The position numbers were made by a program, and so were the translations under genes. From Opisthorchis felineus (Eukaryota > Platyhelminthes > Trematoda > Opisthorchiida > Opisthorchiidae), in contig SJOL01006412.1 in assembly GCA_004794785.1 (NCBI GenBank), positions 442,092 to 506,091 of the forward strand: a stretch of 64,000 nucleotides of DNA. Direction: 5' to 3'. Numbering within the stretch: the first letter of the stretch is position 1; each line of letters starts with the position of its first letter. Below the pieces are notes generated by a model. The model saw only the letters and a program-made list of their open reading frames with translations, was not told where the DNA came from and ran no database searches. Below are positions 1 through 9,954 of this stretch, one piece after another.

Positions 1-412
1 GACCGGTCGCACGGATCAACTGAAATAATCTTCGGGCATTACCGGCTTTCTGAGCCTCTTCCATTTCCTTGGCTTTCTGTGTCCACTACACTTCACGGTC
101 GGCCTGCACGCTCGCCTTCACTTGACGTCTGATAATTTGTCGCATCAAGTTATGTTCGGGGCCGGCTGGGATATTTCTCCGAGATTTAAGGAGTGCCACC
201 GTTCGGTCTGATATCCAGTGCTTGAGTGAGCCTGGTGGTGCCGTACCACAGGTAAAATTCCCAGCACTATGCAAAGAAGTGGCAATCTCATCCCAGTCTG
301 CTGGCCCCCCAGTTTGGGCTTTGGAACATGTGGCGAGGTGTCCCATAAAAATGGTAATGCACTTGTACTTCCCGCCAAATCCCGTTGCCTTGTGGCCAGG
401 TTTTTGAGCCAA
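1..412 (-). pseudogene. RTE-like LINE fragment, linker between endonuclease and RT
   Basis: Read on the minus strand, this is the linker between endonuclease and reverse transcriptase of an RTE-like non-LTR retrotransposon. The landmark string is ISDRTVALLKSRRNIPAG, followed by HNLMRQIIRRQVKASVQADREV, then an in-frame TAG at 86-88 where related copies in this window have Trp. After that stop the same frame runs on as WTQKAKEMEEAQKAGNARRLF to the window edge. The same segment recurs on the plus strand near 1,310-1,540 and 1,865-1,985, which supports the assignment. The piece is cut by the window boundary and has a premature stop, so it is dead. It lies in the opposite orientation to the next two LINE pieces. 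Confidence 0.75.
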
Positions 413-427
413 AGGATTTGGCTGAGA

Positions 428-480
428 ACCCTAATCGTCCTCCTGTTTAGGTGTGGGCGTCCTGGCAGTATCGCAGCCCA
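428..480 (+). repeat. short SINE-like fragment
   Basis: About 35 bases, including GGCAGTATCGCAGCCC, resemble the body of the tRNA-derived SINE at 4,540-4,770 (AGCAGTATCTCAGCCC preceded by TAGGCTTGGGCAACC). The tRNA-like head is missing. This is probably a truncated copy next to the LINE fragment. Confidence 0.4.
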
Positions 481-720
481 CAGACAACCATGATACTTAC
501 AACTAACAATAACCTCATGCCACATCGGCCTTCGTGTGGTTTCACCAGCCGGTCCACCTTAATTGCTGCTTACAGCAGAGCGGATAAGCGAAAATATGCT
601 ACTGCTGACGCCTCCTTACCTTTTCACGTATTCCTTCTTCTACCCTACCCCACCCTAATTTGAATAATCTCCCCACAGATCCCAGCACTTTCTTCACTGT
701 GTGTCACGCTCAGCTATAGC
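481..720. other. no recognisable feature
   Basis: This spacer lies between a SINE scrap and the next LINE piece. No long frame, RNA gene or recognisable repeat was seen. It may be the 5' untranslated part of the LINE that becomes recognisable near 721. Confidence 0.4.
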
Positions 721-1860
721 TTGTGTCCGTCTTCAATAACGACCGTGAACGCTTCGAGAGCTGTTTTCAAACCCCGAAAGCTGGTTTACTTAGCTGCCTT
801 TAGTGTTCGCATACCGAAACAAACAGGACAACAAGTGGCTCGTACGCTGGATTCCCTCTGCATTGATGTATGCTCTGTCAGAATCAAGAATACAGTACAA
901 TGTGCTGTGTGCAGCCCCATCACTCTCTTCCAGGTTCCGGTTGAGCAATTCTGGTGATGCAGAGGCCGCTGCAGCTGGATATCTTGGGGTGGGTAATGTA
1001 TTGAGCAACTGAGCGGAAGCGTCTGCTTGATTGGATACCTGTTTATAGTCACCTCTCCGCGGTTCGTTTCCAAACATCTGTGAAAGAATATCGTGAAATG
1101 GAGGTCCATCGAACCCTTTTTATTGTGTCCGCTTACGCCCCAAAGGACTGATTATGATGACAACGACGATGATGATGATGACGTTGATGATGATGGCTGA
1201 TGATTGATGATGATCCCATACCCTTCCAAATGCAATGTCATCCTTCAGGACGTGCGGTCTCGCAATATACCCCTTACAATTCATGAAGAATCACTTGATT
1301 TTGCTCCACCTTCCGCCTCTTAAACCGTGCAGTCAGCTCGATGTAGGCGCAGGATCTCTGGCGAAGCGTAAATTGTTTGAATTTCGGACGCGTATTTATC
1401 CTAATCGAGATTACGATACCTCTCAACGAATCGTCATGAAAAAGGGTGTCTGCGCGGATCGAGGGACTTGGTGGATACAGAAATCTAAGAAGTGGAGGAG
1501 ACCAGAAACTCTGGGAGTGTGCGTAAACTATTCGGGGTGATATGCACAACGGACCAAAAAGCCTCCGGCGAACGAAGCACTTACTGATAACAATGACTCT
1601 GTTATTTTTAAAAAGAGGAGCGCCTGAATAGTTGGGTTGAACACTCTCAATAACCATTCAGCTGGCCACCTGTATTTGTTCAACCGGATTGCCGACCGGC
1701 AAAGCATCCCTGGACAATGAACTCCGAACCCCCGATGGCTTCGGAAATCAGCGAATTCCTTTTGTCCCACAATTGTTACCGTCCTATGGAATTCCCACCC
1801 GCTTTTCAAAGATAGGGCTGAAATCCTCAGTCTGTGACTCTCTAATTGATTTGTCCCTAT
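721..1860 (+). pseudogene. degenerate RTE-like LINE, endonuclease start to RT start (copy A)
   Basis: The N-terminal part of an apurinic-type endonuclease can be read in two successive frames. Frame 1 gives AVFKPRKLVYLAAFSVR and ARTLDSLCIDVCSV. After a frameshift near 880 it continues as SSRFRLSNSGDAEAAAAGY, and near 1,100-1,148 as EVHRTLFIVSAYAPKD, the conserved AYAP block of these elements. After a GAT-rich stretch, the linker (CADRGTWWIQKSKKWRR at about 1,455-1,505) and the beginning of the RT domain (TDNND, EPPMASEIS-like reading) follow with more frameshifts. Several hundred bases of endonuclease are missing between 1,150 and 1,300. Copy B starts immediately downstream and repeats the linker, so these are two separate insertions or a tandem rearrangement. 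Confidence 0.65.
1153..1216 (+). repeat. GAT/GAC trinucleotide tract
   Basis: Imperfect GATGATGATGAC repeats sit directly after the AYAPKD block of LINE copy A. The same type of tract is found at the 3' end of two other RTE pieces in the window (25,069-25,121 and 59,331-59,355). RTE elements typically end in short tandem repeats, so this may be the tail of one LINE fused to another piece. Confidence 0.8.
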
Positions 1861-1864
1861 ATTG

Positions 1865-3560
1865 GCGAAAAAGGTGAGCGTGCGCACCGACGGTGAACTC
1901 GAAAATCTAAGGAAATAGAAGAGACCCAGAAAGCTGGGAATGCCCGAAGATTATCTCAGTTGATCCTTGCGACCAGTACCCGGAAACAACCTGTGAGCGC
2001 GAAAAATCAAGGATCAGAATGAAACGATCATCTAGAATAAACAAGTGCACCTCGCCCGGTCGGCAGAATACTTCGGACAACAATTATAGTGGCCAGCACC
2101 CGCCACTTATCTAGAACCCACAGCTGGCGTAGAACCGTGGGCGGTGAATATGGAACCCCCCACGGCCTCGAAGGTCTATGACTGCATATGTCCTCAGGTG
2201 GCACCGAGCTCCTGATCCGTACGACCTCCCACTCGTATTGTTCAAAGGTGTTCAAAAGGCCAGCGCTTACCTGATCTGTTTGCCAGCATTTTGGAAAAGG
2301 AGACTGTCGCAGACAACTGGGGAAAATTGGAGATAGTGTCTGTTTTCAAAAATGGGCTTGCAGCGAGTGTGATAATCACAGGTGATCAGCCTGACCCCGG
2401 TCGTCACGAGATTGTTGGCATCATTTGTCTTTCGCAGCCTTATTTTGACCCGTGAAACACTCACTCGAGAGCAGCAAGCGGAATTCCAGAATGGTAGGGG
2501 TTGCGTTCACCAAACCCTCACACTGCGTCACGTGCTAGAACAAAGCCATACGTACAAATGACCCACAATTGTGGTATTCCTGAATTTCCAAGGCGCATTC
2601 GACTCGGTTGACCTGTTTGTTCTCCTTGATACGCTCACCAATGAAGGAATGCCCCTGAAGTTTGTGAACATAATAAGATCTTTGTATTCTCAGACTTTCG
2701 GGCGTGTGAGGGTATACTGAGAGCTCTCCAAAGGCTTCCGTACATGAGGTGGTGTACGTCAGAGGTGTCCACTCTCTCCATTCCTATCTAATTTCGTGGT
2801 CGATGAAATGATGGATGAACGCTGGAAGGTCTCCAAAACCCCGGTGTTCAAATAGCCTCTGACGAAAACCTTGCCGATCTGGAGTATGCAGACGACATCG
2901 TCCCCGTCTTCGAAGAGGAGGGGAAAGCGCAGTTGTTTTTAGATGAACTGACCCAGGTCATTTTGTCCTGTGGTATTCATTTTGCACCCACAATCCACGG
3001 AGAGGCACTGGAAGTTGTGGAGCGTTTTACTTATCTGCAAGGCTCGGGTCACTGTTGCTAATTTGAGACACCTATGGCGTCAAACTTGTATATCCCTGGG
3101 GACGTGTGTATCAGGCTACAGTACGGCTGTGAGAATTGGTCTGTTCGAGCAGCAGAACTGAGACGTCTTCAGGTGTTCGACAACCGTTGTCTCAGAACCA
3201 TAGCTCGTGTTTGTTGGGGCCTTCCATCGAAGAATGTGTTGAGCACCAGAAGCTGTGGTGATTAGGCCATGTATTGCGCATACCGAACCATTGTTTGCCG
3301 AAGAGGGTGCTATTTTCCGTACCCAATTCAGGGTGGCAGGAACAGAAATGTGGCCAACCCTTGACCCAGCAGAGGGGTATGAAAGAGACTACGAAAAGTC
3401 TGGGTGCTGTCGGTGCCACTCGCCTTCCAGGATGGGGACCGCGTGATCCCCACAGCACCTGGTTGGAGACGCTGCAAAATATGGCTGCTAATCGATGTCA
3501 TCGGCATTCTTGTTGCCAGCTTCTATCCAAATTGCCTGAATGAGTGTTCGGATGTGTTGG
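1865..3560 (+). pseudogene. RTE-like LINE, reverse transcriptase to C-terminus (copy B)
   Basis: This non-LTR reverse transcriptase is decayed but largely traceable. The linker at 1,890-1,985 contains KLGMPEDYLS-type frameshifted text. Palm landmarks follow, among them the catalytic LEYADDIV box at 2,882-2,902 with both aspartates intact. Downstream are GEALEVVERFTYL (near 3,000), LRRLQVFDNRCLRTIARV (near 3,155-3,220) and the C-terminal block GATRLPGWGPRDPHSTWLET (3,405-3,475), ending ...CCQLLSKLPE with a stop at 3,541-3,543. At least three frameshifts and several stops separate these blocks, so no full-length protein is possible. The wording of the C-terminal blocks matches the pieces at 25-28 kb and 58-59 kb, so all belong to related RTE lineages. 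Confidence 0.75.
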
Positions 3561-3607
3561 CATCTCAGAATGACTGTGATAGGCTAGCAATAATCCATTC
3601 CCCATCC

Positions 3608-3685
3608 TCTTTTATTCGTTTCCTCAAAATAAGGCTGTGCGGCAGCAAAAAATCAGTGTTCAGCACTGATGTTCGTACTGGCCAG
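3608..3685 (+). repeat. repeat with palindrome, copy 1
   Basis: This stretch contains the 7-bp inverted repeat ATCAGTG-TTCAG-CACTGAT at 3,652-3,670. The upstream text (TTATTC...AAATAAGGCT) is shared with the second copy at 3,964-4,062. There the palindrome arms recur with the loop reversed. Confidence 0.45.
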
Positions 3686-3714
3686 GATAAGTCGATCGTT
3701 CAACAATTCTGGCG

Positions 3715-3835
3715 CTGTTTGGCGATCAAAGGTATCCTATCCAATTTTACATCCTCCATAAGTGCGCTGTACGCTAACTCCCGTGGACGAGGACGAGTAT
3801 ACAGAAAGCTTTCGCCTGAATTAACCACACCCATG
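3715..3835 (+). pseudogene. small RTE-like RT fragment
   Basis: The string SALYANSRGRGRVYRKLSPE corresponds to the RT palm block that reads ALYANSHGRGKVYCRPSPE in the intron-3 LINE (25-28 kb). Only about 40 codons are recognisable. It lies on the same strand as copy B but is out of order, downstream of copy B's C-terminus, so it is a separate insertion or a rearranged scrap. Confidence 0.55.
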
Positions 3836-3963
3836 TTGTGTTTGACGAGGAATTGGGTGCTGCAACAATCAGTTTTTTTATCGAGATTGCTTTATTGAGT
3901 GCCTGGAGGTGTAGGACCCTCGGAGTGATTATAGTAAGCTAGAACTATGTCCAGTCCTTGTCC

Positions 3964-4062
3964 ACTATTATTCTTTTCTTCCAAATAAGGCTTTCAATTA
4001 ACTCACGTTTGTACGGCATCGAAGCATCAGTGCTGAACACTGATGTCATGCTGTCGATGATG
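3964..4062 (+). repeat. repeat with palindrome, copy 2
   Basis: This copy carries TTATTC, AAATAAGGCT and the palindrome ATCAGTG-CTGAA-CACTGAT at 4,026-4,044. That palindrome is the exact reverse complement of the one in copy 1. The element type is unknown. Confidence 0.45.
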
Positions 4063-4539
4063 GTGACACACGTAGTTGATCACAAGAACAACGTGGTCAC
4101 TGTTCCACAGCTGCGGATGTATATTATTTCCTTCAGTCACAAGTTCTCTATTCTGAAATAAAATTGATGGATTATTTGACGTCCTTAAGCTTCTCGGTTC
4201 GGTGCGCCATGCTGTTTAGCTTGCGAAGTTCTAGAGTTAAGCTGGGCATAGAGATGGCTTTATGTACAAACAAGGGCACTGGAACTATACATTAAGAGGA
4301 CGAGTGTAGTATTCGAAAATGTGGATGTGAAAATCCTGAAAAAATATACACTTCGGCGTCCAATTTCATCGTTGTAGGCACGTATCATTATGTTTATGCG
4401 TTAGATGTCAGAGAAACTATCACAGAGTGACAAGCTTCGAACAAACGTGACACGCAGTCCCCTCGGAAAATAGTTATTCCGGGAAGAAACGTGTCACATC
4501 CAAAGATTTCGGGGCTAACAAGGAATATGTTATAACAAG
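4063..4539. other. no recognisable feature
   Basis: AT-rich spacer between the palindrome repeat and the SINE. I saw no plausible exon, RNA gene or recognisable repeat. Confidence 0.4.
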
Positions 4540-4770
4540 TGAGGTGGCTCAGTGGCTAGAGGGCGAATTTACTGACCGGAAGGTCCGTGGTTCGAACCCG
4601 ACCTCTGTCTCTCGATTTCCCCTATCTAGGCTTGGGCAACCTAGCAGTATCTCAGCCCTAGTGCTTCCTTCTGGTGGCATGACAGTTAGGTATCGAAAGG
4701 GTACTAGAGCTGAACGAACAAGCATATCGCACGGATTGGTCAAAGGATTGAATCAAAGCCCTGGTAACTT
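4540..4770 (+). mobile_element. tRNA-derived SINE (family 1, best copy)
   Basis: The head has RNA polymerase III internal promoter boxes. The A-box-like TGGCTCAGTGGCTAGA lies at 4,545-4,560 and a perfect B box GGTTCGAACCC at 4,589-4,599, spaced as in a tRNA. A non-tRNA body follows (GCAGTATCTCAGCCCTAG, GGTATCGAAAGGGTAC). The same head and body recur at 39,485-39,662 and, inverted, at 60,636-60,765. A functional tRNA gene is unlikely because the expected acceptor-stem pairing is not apparent and the tRNA-like part runs straight into repeat body. Confidence 0.75.
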
Positions 4771-6598
4771 GCCCAGTAAGCCCTGTACATTAGTGCATCG
4801 TGTTATTTTGTGTGTACGTGGTAGAGCAGGTGGTTAACATTGCCTGATCGTAAGGACAAACTTTATTTGTTCACCTGGGTTATTTAGGCGATTTAGGTAC
4901 CAAGCCCTCAGAACTTCTGTTACAATATCCTTTGGCTGGACCAGCATTTCTCAAAGTCAAGGACCAGAATTCTTGTAGTTCAGTGGGAATAGAAGAAGTA
5001 GGACTTCCGTAGTCAGTATAACTGTTATGTCTGTGTGCTAGCTGGGTGATTTAGGAGATTAATGGAATTTATTCTATCACGTTAGAGTGTCTAGTACTTG
5101 AGTGGGAAGACCTCAAGGAAGAAGACAAAGGTCACCAGATGAAGATCGGCTATATCGCAGATGAACCAATGGAAGAAAGAGCGCTGCAGCTCATTTGGCT
5201 ACAACAGAGAGGAAATGAAATCTCAGTAAAATACTACAAAGGGTAGAATTGTTCGCTAGGACCTGACAGTCCTAACAATAACCTTCACTTGAAGAAGCTC
5301 CAGAAAGAAACACCATTTATCGCAGTTACGTTGCTGGTTTCCGGTGACGTCTGCGTCGTCAAGTTAGGTTGTGACCATGGGGTGTCTGAAAAATGCCTGG
5401 TTTTCGATTGTTGGTTTATAAGGGTATAGGATTGGTAGTATTGTCTTTACTTTCATAACCGACTGACTGACATACTGATTATGATCCGCAGCTTCAGAGG
5501 TTCTCCTGCTAGAACATATTGAGAATGACATGAGGGGGCGCGCCACGCTCTGGCTTATTTCGCGCCCACAGAGCTTTGCAAACATTTGTTCATTCCTAGT
5601 CTCCCTGCACCCATTATTAAAGGAAAGCCCTGACTCTGAAAGACTGGCGCAGATAATGGTAAGGTCATTTTCGGTCCGCTTTCTGGGTTTATACAAAACC
5701 TTAGCCAGCTTCGTGCAGTAGGAAGAAAACGGCGAACCTGGAGAGGGTTTGGTTTGCGTTCATGACTAAGAGGGAAATTAACCTTGGCCGTATTCGGAGG
5801 TGATTACTAGTCACCAGGGTTTGTGAGAGTGTCGGTCGCCTTTGGCAGTTTACGAGGCTTGGACGCCGGGGTCGGAATTGCCGTTGGTTGCTGATGTGAA
5901 ATTAGCCAGTTTAACAATTTGTCGTAGGGGAGAGGGGGGTTTACATGTGAAATAACGCCCGCCACCAGGACAATGATAAGGGAGTTGTCCGTACAACCAG
6001 GACTAAGGTTTGTTCTCTTTACCTATTTGTGTGCGAAGATTACCGGTTGGGATCTTTACGCACGCAGAACGGCACCTTTCTACATATACAGTGAATTCGA
6101 TGTTGTGGTTCATGTTTCCCGCATTAAGGAACAGGACTTTACTGGCATATCCATTTCCTTCTGTTGATGATCCACCTCGACTCATACGGGTTGGCTGTAT
6201 GAGTGAGGCACCATACACTGCGATGTCTTGACACTGGATGTTGAAGTGTCCATTGTGCCACTCTTCGTTTCGTCGACTTCTTTTACCTTCGATTTATGAA
6301 CCGCGCGCCGCTGAGGTTCGGAGAAGCCAGAACATTATCGTAACAACTCAAGGCAGCGGTACTCCGGAGTACCGCAGGACGAGAACGTGATTTTCCCGAA
6401 GTGAAACTAAGGCAATTAAGCCTGAAATTTTGGTACGCTCTGATTATCACAAACATATCTGCGAAGTGCTCCAAGAGGATCTCGACAAAAAAATTTCCAC
6501 TTGAAAGTAATGGACAACGCATCGGACAGCTGCATTTTACATTAGCAACACGTGAACGATCGCGTAATATATCCTCTGTTCGCGGCTTCATTGACGCC
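4771..6598. other. spacer with no supported gene
   Basis: Only short frames occur. A possible LINE-tail-like text (GRPQGRRQRSPDEDRLYRR with stops) can be read near 5,110-5,180 on the plus strand, but it is too short to assign. No splice-flanked exon was convincing. Confidence 0.4.
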
Positions 6599-6603
6599 GT
6601 TTT
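6599..6603. repeat. 5-bp target site duplication, left
   Basis: GTTTT directly abuts the left LTR and is repeated exactly at 11,250-11,254 next to the right LTR. This length is usual for Ty3/gypsy integrases. Confidence 0.7.
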
Positions 6604-6890
6604 CTGTTATATCCTACTGCTGTCTCCCGCCCAGAACCTTGGTGTCAGAAAAAGTCTCGCCAACAAGAACATAACAGCTTTATTACTAACGGGCAAGTGC
6701 AACAGTTACAAGGGGCCTCGTGCTATTTTGAATGGCACTTTTCATCGATCCAGGCTGTTGCTGAATTGATTGATTGATTGGCTGACCTAGATGCATGTCG
6801 GCTTCCCTATTGAGATTTTGGTTGAGTCTGAGGGTCTCAGTAGTTTTCGGGCATTCTGGGATAATTTTCAGGGATCTGATCTTCCTGACA
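6604..6890 (-). repeat. 3' LTR of the gypsy element
   Basis: On the element strand this LTR begins TGTCAGGAAG and ends GATATAACAG. It matches the other LTR with no indel: positions 6,616-6,861 are identical over 246 bases, and all nine mismatches lie in the outer 41 bases. An AATAAA polyadenylation signal on the element strand (near 6,680) and a GATTGATTGATTG tract are inside. Confidence 0.92.
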
Positions 6891-6902
6891 CCTCCCCGTT
6901 TT
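6891..6902 (-). promoter_or_regulatory. polypurine tract of the gypsy element
   Basis: On the element strand AAAACGGGGAGG lies immediately before the TGTCAGG start of the 3' LTR. This is the expected place for plus-strand priming. Confidence 0.75.
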
Positions 6903-7935
6903 GGCCGCTCACTGTCGGTGAGGGTCAATTCGAAACGGTTCCACCTGTTTTCTGGCGCGACCGGTACAGCGTCTCGGTTGCAGCAATTGGTCTGTCTTGG
7001 GCGTATACGTGAAGAAATGGCTGTTGGTGTTGGGGATCGAAGGTTTTGAGCAACAGGTTGAGGTCTAATGAGTGTTCTTACGCTTTTGGGATAGAGCACT
7101 CGGACGGCCGTAGCCGATTGACATGCGTTTTCCATATCGAAGATTCCACCCGGACGCTATAAATCACCTTACCGATTCATTTGAGGACGACTCCAACAGT
7201 CCAATTTCGGTGCCCAGGGCGATAATATCTCACAAGCATACGGTTTCCAGACCGGAACGTTGGTTTCCCTCCTGTCGGTGTTTGAAAGCACGTAAATGCT
7301 AGCAGGGTAGCGTCGTGGGTAAGTCTCAGCCGTCCGTTCATCATAACCTCAGCTGGAGAGCGACCGTCAGGAGACTGTGGATTGGGAGTTGCTCTATAAT
7401 TCAGCAGGAACCTATCAAAGACCCCTGCCGTGGTCCCTTCCCCTTATACTTCTGTCAACGCACCTTTAGAGGTGTCTACGAACCGTTCATCTTGACCGTT
7501 GGATTGAGGATGGAATACTGGGGAAACAACCTATGTGAAGCCGAGTCTTCGAACAAATTCACAAAACTGATGGGATGTGAACTGAGTACCACTGTCGGAC
7601 ACAATAGTTTCCGGGATACTGAGTATTGAAAACAAATGTCGCAGTTTAGCGATGGTTGATATCACTGTTGTCTCAAACATAATAAAGACTTCATGCCAAT
7701 TACTGAATGAATCAACAACGATTGGACCGAAAAATCCAAATGGATGCGGGACCATGGTTTTTCGGGCTGTGCCACGGCTGTGGCGAAAGTCGGTTGGGCA
7801 ACTTCTGCGCAGCTGCGCATCGGAAACAGCTCCGACATACCTGCTTCATGTGCTCATCCATACCTGGCCAATAAACATAGCTGCGAGCAGCTTGTCCCTG
7901 GATGTCCATTGTGGAACTGTGCTAGGACCCGGCGA
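6903..7935 (-). pseudogene. gypsy pol: integrase and C-terminal tail
   Basis: Integrase pieces can be read on the minus strand. A zinc-binding start FHNGHPGTS lies near 7,900-7,925 and CRSCFRC near 7,800-7,850. The catalytic core has VVDSFSNWHEVF near 7,690-7,720, IVSDSGTQFTS near 7,570-7,600 and HPQSNGQDER near 7,480-7,510. Together these supply the D, D and E positions. A basic, Arg/Pro-rich tail (ending TLTDSERPKRGG at the polypurine tract) follows down to the LTR. Frames change at least twice, so the enzyme is dead. There is no sign of a chromodomain. Confidence 0.75.
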
Positions 7936-9650
7936 GAAAGTTTGGTGGGAACGATCATTCGGTCACCAAAGAGAAGACAGCCACTGACGACAGATAATGA
8001 ACTCCGTCGTTCTACTGATGGAAAGGTTGTTGGCCAGCTGGTTTTGTGGTACTCCATTGCATTCTGTAGTAGGCTGTCATTTTTGGTGGCATAGCGGACC
8101 GTGTCAAAAGTCACGGATAGTTGGTTCATGGCCTCCAACACCACAGCACGGATTTCCGGTTCGACGGCAACGGTTGCTATGATGGTATCTTTTGGTTCCA
8201 TCTCATGGGAAGCAATCAAGCGCGTAAGCGCATCGGCCTGCCCAATTTTCTTGGTTGAGGTATACCTTATGGTAAAGTTATGGCCGAGCAGATTCGTGAC
8301 CCAACGTTGTAGGCGGTTGGTTGTGTAGACCGGGATACCTTTCTTGGAACCAATCACAGTCGACAGTGGTCTGTGATCCATCACAAGCGTGAGGCATCGG
8401 CCGTAAAGCATTCTGTAGAATTTCTTAACCACCAAAATGATGGCCAGCGCTCCTTTATCAAGCTGGCGTAATTCCGTTCAGCTGGAGCCATCAACCTTGC
8501 AGCGTGAGCGATCCCCTTTTGCATAACATCAGGGAATATGTGAGCTATGACTGCACCAACTCCACGGTTCGACACGTCAGTTGTGAGGACGATAGGCAGT
8601 TGGGGGTTGAAGTGCGTGATTAGAAGTTCAGACTGCAACAGCCTCTTCACCTCTCCGAATGCACGCTAACAGTCGCCAATCCCACCGACATCCTTTGATC
8701 AAAAGCTGGTTGAAAGGTTCGCGCAAACGATTTATAATCGGCAGGAAGGAGCTGTAGTGGCTAATCAACCCCCAAAACGACTTGAGTCCAACAACATTCA
8801 ATGGTGGGAGCATTCTCGCAATTGCGTCAATATTTGAGGGGAGTCGACGGCCATTTTGTCGATGACAAAACCAAGATACTTCACAAAACTCAAGAGGAAC
8901 TCACATTTTCTTTCTTCAGTCGGAACCCATAATCACTTATCCGTCCAGCCGAGACAGAAGGTCCTCTCTGTGGCCCCACGACGATGATGTCAGCAAGGTA
9001 TGCGGCAACTCCGGTCAGATAACATAGCATTGTGTCCACAATATGCTGGAAGATGAATGGCGCAATTTTCATTCCTAATGGTGATCGACTGTACTGGAAT
9101 AGGCAACGACGCATATCACTTGTCAGAAGATGTCTGGATGCCTCTGCGACTTCAATTTGCAAGTAGGCTTCTGATAGATCCAACTTCCAAAAATACGTGC
9201 CGCCGTTCATCTTGGCAAAAATATTGTCAGGTAAAAGTATTGGATACTGATGATTGTCCAAGGCATCATTCAAAATTGTGGAGTAATCAGTACAGATACG
9301 TACGGAAACATTTGTTTTTTTTTGGCAACCACAATTGGCGCAGCCCATGAGGAGTAAATGACCGGTTTCAGGACTTCGGCAGCTCCAAGGCGTTTGAGTT
9401 CATCTTCAAGGATTGGTAAGGCCGCGTATGGCACTGGCCTTTTGGGTCTGAAAATTGGCTGGACGTCCGGGTGCGGATGAAGCACCTTCGCTTTAGAACA
9501 GCATCCAAAACCGTCGCTGAAAAAGCCATCATATTTCTGCTGTAGCCGTAGAATCGCGGTATCGACTGGGTTACTGGCCCAAGATACTCTCAAGATTTGA
9601 GTTGGTTTTGATATCCATAAATTGTCAGTCGACAATGTTGAAAGATGCAA
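7936..9650 (-). pseudogene. gypsy pol: reverse transcriptase and RNase H
   Basis: RT text starts near 9,650 (RVSWASNPVDTAI), continues with VIYSSWAAPIVVAKKK, changes frame near 9,300-9,340, and resumes with FWKLDLSEAYLQIEVAE and PLGMKIAPFIFQHIVD. The catalytic box is YLADIIVVG at about 8,977-9,000. The first Asp of the usual YLDD has become Ala (GCT at 8,992-8,994), which should abolish polymerisation. The thumb (LISHYSSFLP near 8,740), RNase H (IVLTTDVSNRGVGAVI near 8,550-8,600) and its tail (QADALTRLI near 8,220-8,240) follow after further frame changes. The domain order is normal for Ty3/gypsy. Confidence 0.8.
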
Positions 9651-9671
9651 GCGACCAATCTAGTCCATACC

Positions 9672-9950
9672 TCAGAGGTTAAGCTCACAAGCAGCAAGAT
9701 AGGCAATCCTGCGATCACGGTGGCCTGCTACCTGCATCTCACAATCAAATCCATCAAGCAATCGAAGCTTACCTCCTGAAGCATTTCTGGCGGTGTTCAT
9801 TGTCGGTTTGAATTTCGGCGATCCAATCTTTCTCCAGGTGCGACCTGAAACACTTGTGATATCGGAAGGTGTATCGAGCTGCAATCGAATCGTGCTTCCG
9901 TTTGCTCTGAGTGTAACATACTTGCGACGAGTATCGACCTAGTTATCACG
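9672..9950 (-). pseudogene. gypsy pol: aspartic protease
   Basis: The minus-strand reading YVTLRANGSTIRLQLDTPSD, followed by ITSVSGRTWRKIG, contains the retropepsin active-site region (LDTPSD at about 9,866-9,883, in place of the common DTG or DTAS). Its place between the gag zinc knuckle and RT fits. An in-frame stop precedes it near 9,940, and it is separated from RT by further stops. Confidence 0.65.
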
Positions 9951-9954
9951 AGCC

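Noticed and set aside
786..1109. Two overlapping minus-strand frames of 107 and 95 codons
   Set aside because: They are antisense to clear endonuclease text of a plus-strand LINE.
4545..4615. Functional tRNA gene suggested by A and B boxes
   Set aside because: The tRNA-like part runs directly into a repeat body shared with two other loci, and no convincing acceptor-stem pairing was seen. It is a SINE.
5085..5225. Possible LINE C-terminal tail (GRPQGRRQRSPDEDRL)
   Set aside because: Too short, interrupted by stops, and with no supporting domain nearby.
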